Assembly: GCF_000485595.1 (NCBI RefSeq)
Contig: NW_014578438.1
Coordinates: forward strand, 41,714 to 78,047
Direction of reading: 5' to 3'
Length of the DNA: 36,334 nt
Source of the DNA: Priapulus caudatus
Taxonomy: Eukaryota > Priapulida > Priapulimorpha > Priapulimorphida > Priapulidae
Shown: in pieces, positions 24,301-33,604 of the stretch
Layout: each line of letters opens with the position of its first letter
Numbering within the stretch: the first letter of the stretch is position 1
Notes under the pieces: model-generated
Told to the model about the DNA's origin: nothing
Databases searched by the model: none
The model's input: the letters and a program-made list of their open reading frames with translations, nothing else
Program-made: the position numbers and the translations under genes

Positions 24301-26254
24301 TGTGACATTGTAGCCTCATACATCCAGGCATGTATAGATTCTACTAGCAAACCCGGCAGTCAAATTCTTTCTAACAGTAAAGAAATCCATGTTTAACCCG
24401 CCTCTTGAGGGTCAAAAGGTTATCCGACACTTACTGTTCGCATGTCAGCACAAATTACATTTCATGGTCCTTTCAATAAAGCCATAAAAATGCTAGGTCA
24501 CTGCTGAAACAAAAAAGTTTTTCAATCACTCCATCAGACCATGTCCTCAGAAAATGTCTAAAATCTGCCCTGTGCCCCATTGACCTTTGACCTGTGACCT
24601 CCAATTTCGGCACAGTGATGGCTTTTCCTACCATGATGCTGTACACCGACTATCACGAGCCGTTTAGATTTGTGCCGCAATTCTGCATTTCCTCCCTATA
24701 CCTTAAGTTATGGAGGGAATGTTCCCCCTTCTTTTACACCTCTTGACCTTTGACCTTTGGCCCCCAGCGTCGACATCCCAACTCGTTTTGACTCCCCCCC
24801 CGACGTCCCGAATATCGTGACCGTACGTCAAGCGGTTAAGATTTGTGCCCAACTGTTGACGCACGGACGGACGGACGCACGGCCAGACGGACGCACGCTC
24901 ATGCGATTCTACAAGCTGCATCTGACTATGTCAGATGAGCTAACAATTAAGAGCCGCAGAGCGTCTGGGCTCATATGAGGTCTGTTGCTACGGTTATAAA
25001 CGTAACATTTAAATTGTGCGTAGTGACACCTTTGTTAGGCGCAGATATGCAGATACGCAGTTGCGTACACATCATTTCAGCAACCTTCTGCTAAAAACTA
25101 TAACAATTAACAAATAAAATACTAGCTAACAATAGTATAGATTTGTACAAATATTAAAGATTTAATTTTACTGTTTACAGTTTTACTGATATTAAGTAGC
25201 TCAGACCTGTTTAACCGTGACTCTAGTGATAAACTATATACTAACCATGTTCCCCATCCATTCTAGAAGATTCTCCTCAAATTTATCATAAAAAGATGTC
25301 TCCTGCGTCTGGACACCATACTTTTCATGCCACTGAAACTATTATTATTATTATTATTATTATTTAGCTGAAAAGCAGATGGCACCTCCCAACAGAGGAA
25401 CCATTTATTCATAAATCTTGTGCAATGCCCTCAGATCAACTTGTATGACTAATATGGGCAACAGATTTATATAAAAAATATTGCATATATTAATTTTATA
25501 CAACCTGCATTTCACATTACAATCGCGACCTTTATCAAAAACGCCTGTCTTCTAGACTGGAGGCATATTGTTAGAAAATTTCCATTTATAATATGAAACC
25601 ATGACATAACCTTTATATTATGCAACATTATGTACCCGCTAATGTAAAAGTAGGCCAGCAGGATCATGCATACCTGTGCAGAAGCAAGGGTAATTACGAT
25701 GCAACACTTGAAGGAGCTGGATTGCACTATGTCAGAGATAACCTGTGCAGTGACTTCACGCAGCAGTCGACCTACAATAAACACGGCCTTTTCCTGCAGC
25801 TTTCCTCCACTCTGTAGAGATAAATCAAATTCAGTATTTCTGTTTAGTGCAGGATGCTAGACATAGGATGCAATAATAAAAGTTACTTCTCAAAGTCACT
25901 CAAGATTATATATTGCACAATGGCTATGCAACTTTCACATTTGATCAGATTTGTTTGTAAGGAATCATTCATAAGAACACAATACATTTATTCACATGTG
26001 CCAAACAATCAAAATTAGGTTACGCAAAAAAAAACTATACTATCAATTACATTTCCACGCCCACATACTTCAAATGATGATAGCTCCTTGATGTTAATCG
26101 CACCCGCATCCAGTAAGCGCACTACTCCACCAGACCAATGCAAGCACTCCGCACTTGACCGGTCAACAAACACTACTGCTCGGTCCACCTTTGCACAGAT
26201 TGTCTCCCATGTACTGTTTATGAATTCCGAGACTGGGCTTGCTAATCGACTCAT
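15312..26254 (-). CDS. SCFD2: Sec1 family domain-containing protein 2, 14 exons
   Basis: An SM-like (Sec1/Munc18) protein predicted to act in vesicle trafficking; its exact role is poorly defined. Exons (minus): 26254-26069, 25811-25674, 25332-25246, 23703-23554, 23413-23351, 22802-22671, 22245-22073, 21850-21751, 21492-21371, 21073-20873, 20325-20162, 19979-19877, 16535-16380, 15549-15312. All 13 introns are GT..AG and the phases join to 2013 bp (670 codons plus stop), close to human SCFD2 at about 684 aa. Recognisable segments are HWSGGVVRLLDAG (exon 1), WMGNM (3), SEFFPLLPEDV (4), FVDRTLDL and LPGHDNDVMVDM (7), YRPLIKQVLLDIF (13) and LLIVFIVGGVAPCEVKL (14). The start is the only ATG giving the conserved N-terminus. 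The last exon could be spliced at GTACAT (15416), but reading on gives an IPDV segment resembling the family C-terminus. Intron 12 (3.3 kb) is swollen by repeats. Exons look undamaged. Confidence 0.93.
15802..16066. mobile_element. TTAA-flanked MITE in SCFD2 intron 13
   Basis: TTAA at 15798-15801 and 16067-16070 flank a 265-bp element. Its ends read GGATATATACACTCAAGCTT and, reversed, GGATACACTCAAGCTTTTC, an imperfect inverted repeat of about 18 bp with a TA insertion on the left. No coding capacity. Internally, near 16011-16027, lies GAGTGTAAACCCAGCTT, matching the terminus of the MITE at 7843-8302. Confidence 0.75.
17253..18125. mobile_element. Non-autonomous transposon with internal GTCGCC repeats
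   Basis: The left end ACACCCCCGTCAGACCGG and the reversed right end ACACCCCCGGCAGACTGG form a terminal inverted repeat of about 18 bp over roughly 870 bp. The interior is GC-rich and built of degenerate short motifs (GTCGCC, GTGAGAACGC, GTGGTAGAAACGC) recurring every 10-25 bp on both strands. The open frames in it are by-products of the repeats. It lies inside SCFD2 intron 12. The family is not identified. Confidence 0.65.
18300..19400. other. SCFD2 intron 12 remainder; transposon debris, no gene
   Basis: Includes GGGTCCAGGGAATAGGGGCC and nearby sequence (18355-18470). Its GGTTTTAGATGCTCTCTGGTG..GAGCATTATT phrase is loosely like the repeat at 14792-15010, so a second copy of that family is plausible. 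I see no exon here. Confidence 0.4.
19411..19538. repeat. GGCACGCGCACA minisatellite
   Basis: Tandem variants of GGCACGCGCACA and GGCACGCACGCA, with higher-order units of about 24 bp, in a CA/CG-rich tract within SCFD2 intron 12. The open frames there are artefacts of the repeat. Confidence 0.85.
19734..19808. repeat. Four copies of CAAACCTGTCGGC
   Basis: The 13-base core starts at 19734, 19755, 19774 and 19795, spaced 19-21 bp with different A/T-rich linkers. It lies about 70 bp from exon 12, inside intron 12. Confidence 0.85.
20504..20806. mobile_element. MITE with 13-bp flanking direct repeat
   Basis: AATTAATAATTAA occurs at 20491-20503 and again at 20807-20819, bracketing a 303-bp insert. 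The insert ends are TAGACCAGCCAAC and, reversed, CAGACCTGGCCAAC, an imperfect inverted repeat. Inside, GATCACGCG and CGCGTGATC (20615-20644) form a hairpin. It lies in SCFD2 intron 10, and no transposase is present. The long AT-rich direct repeat could be a target duplication or partly chance. Confidence 0.7.
22348..22659. mobile_element. MITE with GGCCTAAG(A)n termini beside the exon 6 donor
   Basis: The left end GGCCTAAGAAAAAAAGATGT followed by TTGTTTCCGCTAACG matches the reversed right end GGCCTAAAAAAAAGAGGTTT plus GTTCCGCTAACG, about 35 bp. CAA flanks both sides. The 312-bp AT-rich element has no coding potential. Its right end is about 6 bp from the GTAATC 5' splice site of SCFD2 exon 6 (22670-22665). 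Confidence 0.85.
24581..24756. repeat. Intron repeat with two DR1 sites (TGACCTTTGACCT)
   Basis: TGACCTTTGACCT occurs at 24581-24593, followed by TGTGACCT, and again at 24744-24756. Reversed, this is AGGTCA-A-AGGTCA, the classical DR1 nuclear-receptor half-site arrangement. Both copies lie in a segment of about 500 bp in SCFD2 intron 3 that looks like a dispersed repeat, so a role for the host gene is not shown. Confidence 0.6.
24861..24897. repeat. ACGG/ACGC microsatellite
   Basis: A run of (GG)ACGGACGG and ACGCACGG units in SCFD2 intron 3, adjoining the DR1-containing repeat and probably part of the same element. Confidence 0.85.
25341..25365. repeat. (ATT)n microsatellite
   Basis: Eight ATT units, 9 bp before the acceptor of SCFD2 exon 3 as read on the minus strand. 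There it supplies an (AAT)n tract instead of a pyrimidine-rich stretch just upstream of the TTTCAG acceptor. Confidence 0.9.
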
Positions 26255-27105
26255 GATTGTAAAAATGAGTACAATGTGCTTTGCCTGAAGCAGACATACA
26301 AGGTGTTAAAGGGATACATTTCTCTAGGTTATTCAGATATTTTCAGCTAAGATAGGTTAAAATTACGCTTCATAAAAAGATTTATGGTTCAATATTTATT
26401 AGAAATATTTTTAATAAATAGGCTGCAGGCTACAGACCGAGAGTGTTTCTTATTTATTAAGTTAAGAGCAGAAGGATTGCAATATCTTATAAACGACACT
26501 TAGTTTCAGTTATAATATTAGTCTGGCAGAAAAGATGGCATTTTTGCTTGAACCTTGCAATTGGGTATATAGTTTTTTTTATTGCTCTAAAAGTTTGCCT
26601 TCATAGTCTACTTCAATGATCCACCAACTGTCACTCTGGCAGTGGTGGGGAATTTACTCTACACACCCTTTATTTAATACTAGCTGCAGGTACCCGCTGC
26701 GCTGCAAAATCGTGCTACTAATTCATACCACTAATAATCGGACACAATAGGAACATTGGGTAAAAATGGAGAATAACATTGCACACAATTTCAATATTTA
26801 CAAATCAGTCTAATAAGATAATAAGCATGGTAAAAAACTGTTACGTATGACATTTATATCACAGCACAAGTCAACCCAACCACCCCAAAATCCACGGTTT
26901 GTACGTACTCGCGATAAATTTCCCTCGTCTGAACGACCACGTATGGCTATAGCCTATACTCAGGTTTCGAAATTGCCGTATCCACTATCCTGACAAAATG
27001 AGTGCGTTCCTCGTACCTCGTATCGCTATACGCGTAGTAGCGGACGTGTGAACCGGAACCAGGCCTAATAGGATACATACCGTATACCGCATCACGCTTT
27101 GTGGG

Positions 27106-27480
27106 CGAGAGAGAGAGAGAGAATGGAGGAGACGAGAGAGAGAGACGGAGAGAGAGAGAACTGGATGAGAGAAGAGAGAGAGAGCGAGAGGAGAGAGAGA
27201 GAGAGAAGAGAGAGAGAGGCAAGAGAGAGAGAGAGAGAGGAGATGAGCAAGAGAGAGAGAGAGAGACGAAAGAGGAGACGCATTAGAAATAGAAGAGAGG
27301 GGACTGAGAGGGGGGAGACACAGATCTAGAGGGAGACTAGACCAGGCGAGGAGAGAGAGAGAGAGGAGAGAGAGAGAGAGGAGAGAGAGAGCAGAGAAGA
27401 GCGGAGAAGGGGAAGAAGCATAGAGAGTAGGGAGAGAGAGTGGGAGAGCCGAGAGAGCGAGAGAGGAGAGAGAGAGAGCA

Positions 27481-27523
<43 letters not shown>

Positions 27524-27662
27524 AGACGAAGAGAGACAGAGACACCACGACCAGAGACAGAGACAGAGACAGAGACAGAGACAGAGATCAGAGACAGAGA
27601 AAGATGAGACGAGAGAGACGAGAGAGACGAGAGAGAAGCAGAGAGAGAGAGAGAGACGAGAA
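27106..27662. repeat. GA-rich satellite with GACAGA subarray
   Basis: About 550 bp of (GA)n with variants: AGAGAC near 27553-27598 repeated about six times and GAGAGACGA three times near 27606-27633. The long Ser/Leu-rich and Arg/Glu-rich frames on the two strands are by-products. It lies inside the 3.8-kb transposon. Confidence 0.9.
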
Positions 27663-28279
27663 CGAGAGGGCGTGCGCAAACACCAGAGAGTGGACACAGA
27701 AGAGCAGAAAGAGAGTGATAGGCAAGAAAAAGAGCACAGGCCCTATAACCGCGGGGGCAGTTTGCGCGAAATCTTATGTTCTCTTCGCCCTACTGCGCCA
27801 GCTATAAGCGACGGGTACCATACATTCCAAAACTACGTTGTGAGACGGCTGTTTAACTCAAGGGTCAGTTCTTAGCCGCGTACTCATACGGAAGTCCCGT
27901 AAGATACGCGTTACGAAATCGGGTGTTAGAACCCCGCAGTGTGAAGACATAATAGTAATTGTGTAAGATGACAAAAAGTATTACTAACAGCATGTAACGC
28001 GAATGGGGTTGCACTTTTCATTGTCAAAGCCCTCATTGATAAACAATCAGCTTTTCGTCTTATGTCCTCTTGGTTGCAAATATTAGGAGAATTCCTGGCG
28101 TTCCAACTGTTGAGCTCCCACGTAGGCAGCCTGTCCGTAGGAGAAGCAGGACTGTACCGAGGTGCAGACCGAGCGACAATACAGCGTCTGGCCCTCGGAG
28201 CTTTTGTGATGCTCATGGCGAAGCGTAGTTTGATGAGGAATTGTAATTATTTGTGCAGGATGATTGTAGCATTTGTGAC

Positions 28280-29370
28280 ACTGGAGTAGTACTGGGAGGA
28301 ACGACCCATCCCACGAGACGTTAGTCATTAGGCTCGGCAAGATTGAAGTGCGCTGTAGAGATTGTCTCCATATCCGGCTTAGGTAATTCAGAGAACAAGA
28401 CGCTCAAGCAGCAAGACCATGAAGCAAGCAGACACAATCGTCACAGGCACAGCGATATATGAGGCGCACAAAAAGAGACGAGGAGTCAATTGTTCGAGCA
28501 GTGACACAGATGTGTACGTTCTAGTTGGCGCTACGCATTCCTCGAATAGAGGCTTAACAGCCCTATGATAACCAGTCGAGCAAGGAAAGGCAGAGGCTGT
28601 TTGCTGGATCTTGAGTGGCTACAGGCTGCATTAAAGTTTCCAGTATCATTCCCCCAATGTTAGCCGAGCCCATGCCCTTGACCAGGTTGCGACCAGCTGT
28701 TCCCATGTGGCCACTCACGGGATCGGAAGGGCAAGATGTTGAAACTCTTTGAGGAGGGATAATGCAGGCTTGAGCCTCCTTGGGAAGTCAGACTGGCTTG
28801 CACTTTGAATGAATGTGTTGCTCCACGTCCACAGCTTTTGGTCTCAGCATCGCCTACAACATGCATAGATGCAACATGCATCGACCTGAGTCAAGAATTA
28901 AAGCTTGGAAACAAACAAGACAGGTCGACAAAGGAGCAGACAGGTTACCAAGCCCGGAAGGCTTGTGCACGTCCGCTCACGCGCAGGACGCACCAATGAA
29001 GCATTCAAAAAAATATCAAAAGAGCACACTATCAGTGCTGCATCTGGAGACATCGCCTACAAGAGCATCCGACACCTTGATCCCACGGAATATGGCTGGG
29101 TAAGGGATGAGGAAACTAGTCCTACAGCCTGTCACTCTCCCTGTTATGACTCCCCCAGCACCAGGTTACATACTCAAGCTCATCAAGTGTTCTTGTTTTA
29201 CGGAGAGTCCATGCAAGTCCAAGGGCTGTGGTTGTAACATTGGTAGACTGGCGTGTACAATGTTTTGCAATTGTCAGGGCAGTGCTGCATGTTGTACTTG
29301 TAATGAACAAACTAGAGTCGTCCAACACGAAGCCTTTGATGACGAGGAAGAGGAGGAGGAGGACGATTAA
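28280..29370 (+). pseudogene. Decayed multi-copy-type gene with EADT/SDTDV/GCD and CXC module
   Basis: Traces in order: a VLGG-like start near 28290, ADT (28428-28436), SDTDV in the same frame (28500-28514), GCDQ (28685-28696), YGW near 29089, and an open C-terminal frame 29107-29370. That frame has PPAPGYILKLIKCSC and a Cys-rich module (CxC..C..CGC..C..CxC..CC) resembling tesmin/TSO1 CXC repeats, then an acidic tail of about ten D/E residues before TAA. From memory, this order (EADT, S-x-DTDV, GCD, YGW..PPAP, CXC) is shared by a large family of uncharacterised, often multi-copy animal proteins whose acidic motifs recall FEN/PIN-type nucleases; that link is inference. Frames shift at least near 28566, 28800 and 29105. 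AATAAA at 29687-29692 could end its transcript. Confidence 0.5.
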
Positions 29371-30105
29371 AGCCAACTGATTTTGTTTTGAAATTGTACC
29401 AAAAAATGTAAATTGTAGGTAACCTATAAAACTCATTTTCGTGGATTTTGCATGTTTAACATAGGAGAGGGTTTAACGGTAAACCAATTTTCATGCCTAA
29501 TCACAGACGTTTATGATTGTATAGTCTACAACTATTTCAAAATGTCAAATGCATCTGTAAATGATGGTATAATATAATTTTTACATGCATTGACATCTCA
29601 TTATTGGACACTAGGCTCAGTTGTGGGGAATTTTATTTAATGTAGATTTATTCAAAGCCGCATCATAAACAATTGAATTTGGATTAAATAAAGCAACTGC
29701 CAGTTGTTAGAAATGCCTTATTTGGTGCAAGAACATAAGAAAACGAACGTAAGAAAAACTATATACCGCCATGCAAACCATATGCCCTATTCTGCCGGAC
29801 TATATGGGTAAATTTGTCCTAAAATAAATATCGTTCGTTAGCATTTAGGTATAAATATAATTGCACTTTTGTGATTAGCCCTCAGTCTGTAACGTGCAAA
29901 ATAAATTGGCAAATGCGCAACTTTTTCATGGTGGCAGCACGGTCGCGGGTGTCATGTCAGCACCCAAAAATGAAGATTTCGAAATTCAATGTTGTTTTAT
30001 GACAAACGTGAATGCGTAATTATAGATATTTATAGGTATTTGCTATTAGTTATAATTCTACTATCATAATATACTCTCAAATTCTAGAGTAAAGTATCCC
30101 TTTAA

Positions 30106-30720
30106 AAACACAATCTCTCAGAAGAAAGGGCGAAGTAGTGATGCAATGATGCAACCACATGGGTGACCACATACTGATCGACATAGTAACTACAGACAGT
30201 GCCGAACAATTTACATCTATTTCAGATCTATGCTCAGCCAACATCAATTTTAAAATACGTAACCCTCTCTCTTGATTCCGGTGCCTTGACGCCAAATTTG
30301 GATACTGCAATGTACTACTAGTGTGGAGATTTCGGGGGTGTGTAACTCACAGGAGCAGTAGACTAGATCAGGAGGGATAGATTGAACCCACAGTATAGAT
30401 GGAATAACCATATTTTGACTAAAGAGAGGATAAAATATAGACCGCACATAAATATATCAACGATCAACATGCATCTTGGATCATACATACGGAGGTGGTC
30501 TAGGGAAAACAAGGAATGTAAACAAGCACCCGATATATAGAGTATGATAATCAACGCGGTTATGTACTATTAGTCAGCATAATATACGAGGAGGTTTGGA
30601 TAGAATGAATAGTCTAAGTTGTCGAAGAGAGGAATATTTACTTAGAAACGAGTTGCATAAGATGATGCAATCATCGTACCAGCCACGGGTTGCGTCAGCT
30701 TGGTGAAAGCGATTGCACCA
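30106..30720. other. Upstream region of the transposon; no gene seen
   Basis: If the transposon split the SCFD2 upstream region, this would be the displaced promoter-proximal DNA. I see no TATA box or conserved exon; the short frames are not supported. Confidence 0.4.
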
Positions 30721-30747
30721 GCGAACGAAATCTGCGTGCCAGCTAGG

Positions 30748-31327
30748 TATATAAGGCGCACCGAATCGCAGCACAAGAGCGTTATTTTTCAGGTTAGGTT
30801 CAGGTAGGAAGAAGAAGAGAAAGAAGGAGAAGAAGAGAGCGTTATTTTTCAGGCTAGGTAGGAAGAAGAAGAGAAAGAGGAAGAGAGCGTTATTTTTCAG
30901 GCTAGGTAGGAAGCAGAAGAAGAGAAAGAAGGAGAGAGCGTTATTTTTCAGGTCTAGGTAGGAAGAAGAAGAAGAAGAAGAAGAGAAAGAGGGAGAAAGC
31001 ATTTTAGGTACCAAGGAGAGAGATAACAGAGGGACGAGAAGCACGGGTTTTCAGGAAGGAAAGAAGACTACAGGGAAAATGAGGGCTCAGCCAAGATCTT
31101 TCACTAAAGGTGGAGAAGAACGGGATTTCAGTTAGGTAGAGCCAGGAGCGACTACGAGGGAGACATCCGTGGAGGCTGCCTAGGTCTACGCAAAGCGGGG
31201 ACGAACGTGAGAGAGGAAGACGAAGCCGGCGACGCATTAATGCTGTAATATTAGACGAGATAGATACAGGATCTGCTGCATATACGAATGCAGGGGAATT
31301 ATTTGTAAACTAGTAGGAAGCAATAAA
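30748..31327 (+). promoter_or_regulatory. LTR-like transcription unit: TATA box to AATAAA
   Basis: TATATAA (30748-30754) lies about 30 bp before a purine-rich tandem repeat. AATAAA (31322-31327) comes about 570 bp later, followed by TGTGTTCTGTTCC downstream. The order of TATA, transcribed body and poly(A) signal with no coding frame suits an LTR or a non-coding promoter. A second LTR, primer site and element body are not visible, so the boundaries are unknown. Confidence 0.35.
30777..31010 (+). repeat. 48-60-bp minisatellite with TTATTTTTCAGG units
   Basis: GAGCGTTATTTTTCAGG starts at 30777, 30837, 30885 and 30936, each followed by TAGGTAGGAAGAAGAAGAGAAA-like purine-rich sequence of variable length, plus a degenerate fifth unit near 30995. 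The Phe/Leu-rich minus-strand frame here is produced by the repeat. Confidence 0.9.
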
Positions 31328-31584
31328 ACTATAACCGTACAGTTAACCGAATCTAACTGTGTTCTGTTCCACTGGTACTACCTGTTATTTGCTACGAGCA
31401 TCACCGTCCTGCCTAATATAACGGCAGGAGCGAACACTGAATCCAAACAACTAGGACACGCATTAACTATATAACGCCTGTCGTACCATAGACGGCTACC
31501 CCTAGGGCCACTACACTAGTTAGTACTACAAGTACAGCAGAAACAAAAATGATAATACTGGCACAGGAAGTAGTACTTAGAAGG
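31328..31584. other. Spacer; CTGCCTAATATAACGGCAG inverted repeat
   Basis: No gene seen. A short inverted repeat CTGCC..GGCAG lies at about 31410-31428. Confidence 0.4.
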
Positions 31585-32060
31585 CAGGGTTCTCCCTACG
31601 TTGCGCAAACGGGGCGCGCGCGCCCCGTTTGGGGAAACTCCCCCCTGTTTGAATCGTTGTGCCCCGTTTAAATTACCTCCGCCCCGTTTAAATTCCACCA
31701 CAATAAAAGTTTGCCAGCGCGGGAATCGATCGCCAAGAATTGCCGTTCGACCAGGACATCCGACGCGTGTATTTTTACCGTACCACGCGTACCGGACGCG
31801 ATGCACTGCAGACGTAACAGCAAAGTTTAAGCGCTGTCACTGAACTGTACACTGGGGGCCGATCTCGGCTATCTTATATAATAACAAAGAAAGCTGTCCA
31901 AATACCGTCTATGGTGTGGTGGCGAATTTTACGCATTAAATTAGTCGTAACGGATAAAAATACACGCCCCGTCGGCCCACCCTAGTTTTTCCAGCTCCTC
32001 CCCCTCCCCCCCCTACCCCTTCCCTCCCCTGTTTTGAATTTTCATCCTGGGAGAACCCTG
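31585..32060. mobile_element. hAT-like MITE, CAGGGTTCTCCC termini, GAAGG duplication
   Basis: Starts CAGGGTTCTCCCTACG and ends (reversed) CAGGGTTCTCCCAGG, a 12-bp perfect inverted repeat. GAAGG at 31580-31584 and 32061-32065 is a direct flanking duplication. CAGGG ends are typical of hAT elements, although these usually duplicate 8 bp. Just inside the left end is a GC palindrome, CAAACGGGGCGCGCGCGCCC plus CGTTTGG, and three repeats of GCCCCGTTTAAATT-type sequence follow. No transposase. Confidence 0.75.
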
Positions 32061-32065
32061 GAAGG

Positions 32066-33604
32066 GGTCATTATTTCCCATTGTTTCTCAAATCCATTAT
32101 ATAGTATCTTGTCTACGAATGTAAAAATTTCTTTATCAATACCATTCATCCGTCTATCAGTGCAAGATCGAAAACTGTAATGAGCGTTTGTTGGGGTGGG
32201 TTTAGAACCCCTACTCGTCTTGGGTTACATTATTATTGTACTACTACTAGTACTAGTAACTACTAAGCCTAGTAATATTATAGTAACAACAGTGTTGTGT
32301 TAAAAGAATATTCCCCCAATCGAATTTCAGCGCAAACATCAAATCAAAGGAAAAAATGATTTATTTTAAGCATTGCAACGGTTGTAACTGCCTATAATCT
32401 ATATGTATGATAGGCGTGAAAAAATGGGCCCCCCAGGAATAACGTTTTATTCAAAAGCTTTTAGATTTAGACTACAAAGTGTAACACGTTTGGGTCGAAT
32501 GTTTCAAACGCGCTTTTTACCGTTGGCCCGCTATGCGGGAATTGTTACGCTCCGCCAACTTGCCCGTGTTATGTATGTATGAACCATGGCTATGTAAACT
32601 AGAAACAGGGCAGTTGTCGGCTAACTTATCATGTATCCGCCCGTGATCTAGTATAATGGAATTATCTCTGTAAGGACGTAGGAAGGGCAGGTAAAGTTAA
32701 ATAAGTGACAAAGACAAAGGTTTGTTTAGACAAACTGGTTGTGCCTACAGATGTGGTCAAGTGATATTGGAATTCTGGTTACCCTAGAAGGCCGAAGAGG
32801 AAATGTAATGTCGACGGTCGAAGTCAAACTAAGGTCAAGGACAGTGGTCGTTGTGGTATGGCGACAGATCCTTCTCGCCCAAGATGTGTAAACATACCAA
32901 GTTTAGTCGCGCTAGGTTCAATTAGGAGCTGAGTCGCAGCACGTCTACGCACGGCACGCGAGCAGCACGGCGACAGGCGACTGCCGCGACGCACACACAC
33001 ACACACATGTATAAGCATGACTCTGCACAAGGCATATTTTTTGATTTTCACAAGTGTTGTTACTTGATTTGTTAGTCAAGAAGATACCTTTGTATACTGT
33101 CTAGACCTTCTGATCTTATGTGTCGCTGAAATTTTAGGGCTGTAAACTGATTACCCGTGATCTGTGAAAAGAGCATTATTTTTCACTGTGAAGTGAAAAA
33201 ACAGTTTCATTTTCACTTGTGAATAGTAACCCCCCCCTGCCCCCTCTTCGTTACCAGATTGACTTTTTGTCGTTAATAATTGTGCCGTAAGGCCCAGAGA
33301 TGGCAGCAGGTACCGATCGCTAATGGCGACCCTGGGCGAAGGAAACGGTGAAATGTTGTGTCGTTTGAAAGTCGTTGTTTAGTAAGCGTTGTGATGCATA
33401 ATATAGGCTGAGTGACTATAGCGTTGTCGGTCTTCGGGCATCGTGGAAACGCCGCCCCACCCCCGGTAGAGGTAAACATACAGGCGCGACATTCGTCATG
33501 GTTGGTTTTGGGGAGGATACGTGAAAATTAACGCACGCGCGTTACAGTACACTATAAGATGTAACAGCTGAGGGCCTATCTATAATAATGATCAGGAAGT
33601 AGAT
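32066..33604. other. Gene-poor stretch; (CA)n at 32991-33006
   Basis: I find no conserved coding frame or RNA gene. Contents are simple CA repeats (32991-33006), a TTTTCAC-rich patch near 33175-33230, and CTACTACTAGTACTAGTAACTA near 32240. Confidence 0.5.

Larger units (their letters stand above)
26306..30105. mobile_element. 3.8-kb TTAA transposon with long inverted ends
   Basis: TTAA at 26306-26309 and 30102-30105 flank a 3792-bp element. The left end AGGGATACATTTCTCTAG and the reversed right end AGGGATACTTTACTCTAG differ at three positions. Similarity continues inward for about 280-360 bp (CTACAGACCGAGAG against TTACAGACTGAGGG; GTCTGGCAGAAAA against GTCCGGCAGAATA; GGTATATAGTTTTT on both). 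TTAA targets are used by piggyBac and Kolobok elements, among others. The interior holds a GA-rich satellite and a decayed gene (28280-29370) that is neither a recognisable piggyBac nor a THAP-type transposase. The element ends about 52 bp upstream of the SCFD2 start codon. Confidence 0.8.

Noticed and set aside
26985-27697. Long Ser/Leu-rich (minus) and Arg/Glu-rich (plus) open frames
   Set aside because: They are translations of the (GA)n satellite, which lacks stops in several frames. No conserved domain or splice context.
30574-31044. 156-codon minus-strand frame rich in Phe and Leu
   Set aside because: Produced by the GAAGAAGAG minisatellite; the repeated peptide simply follows the DNA unit.
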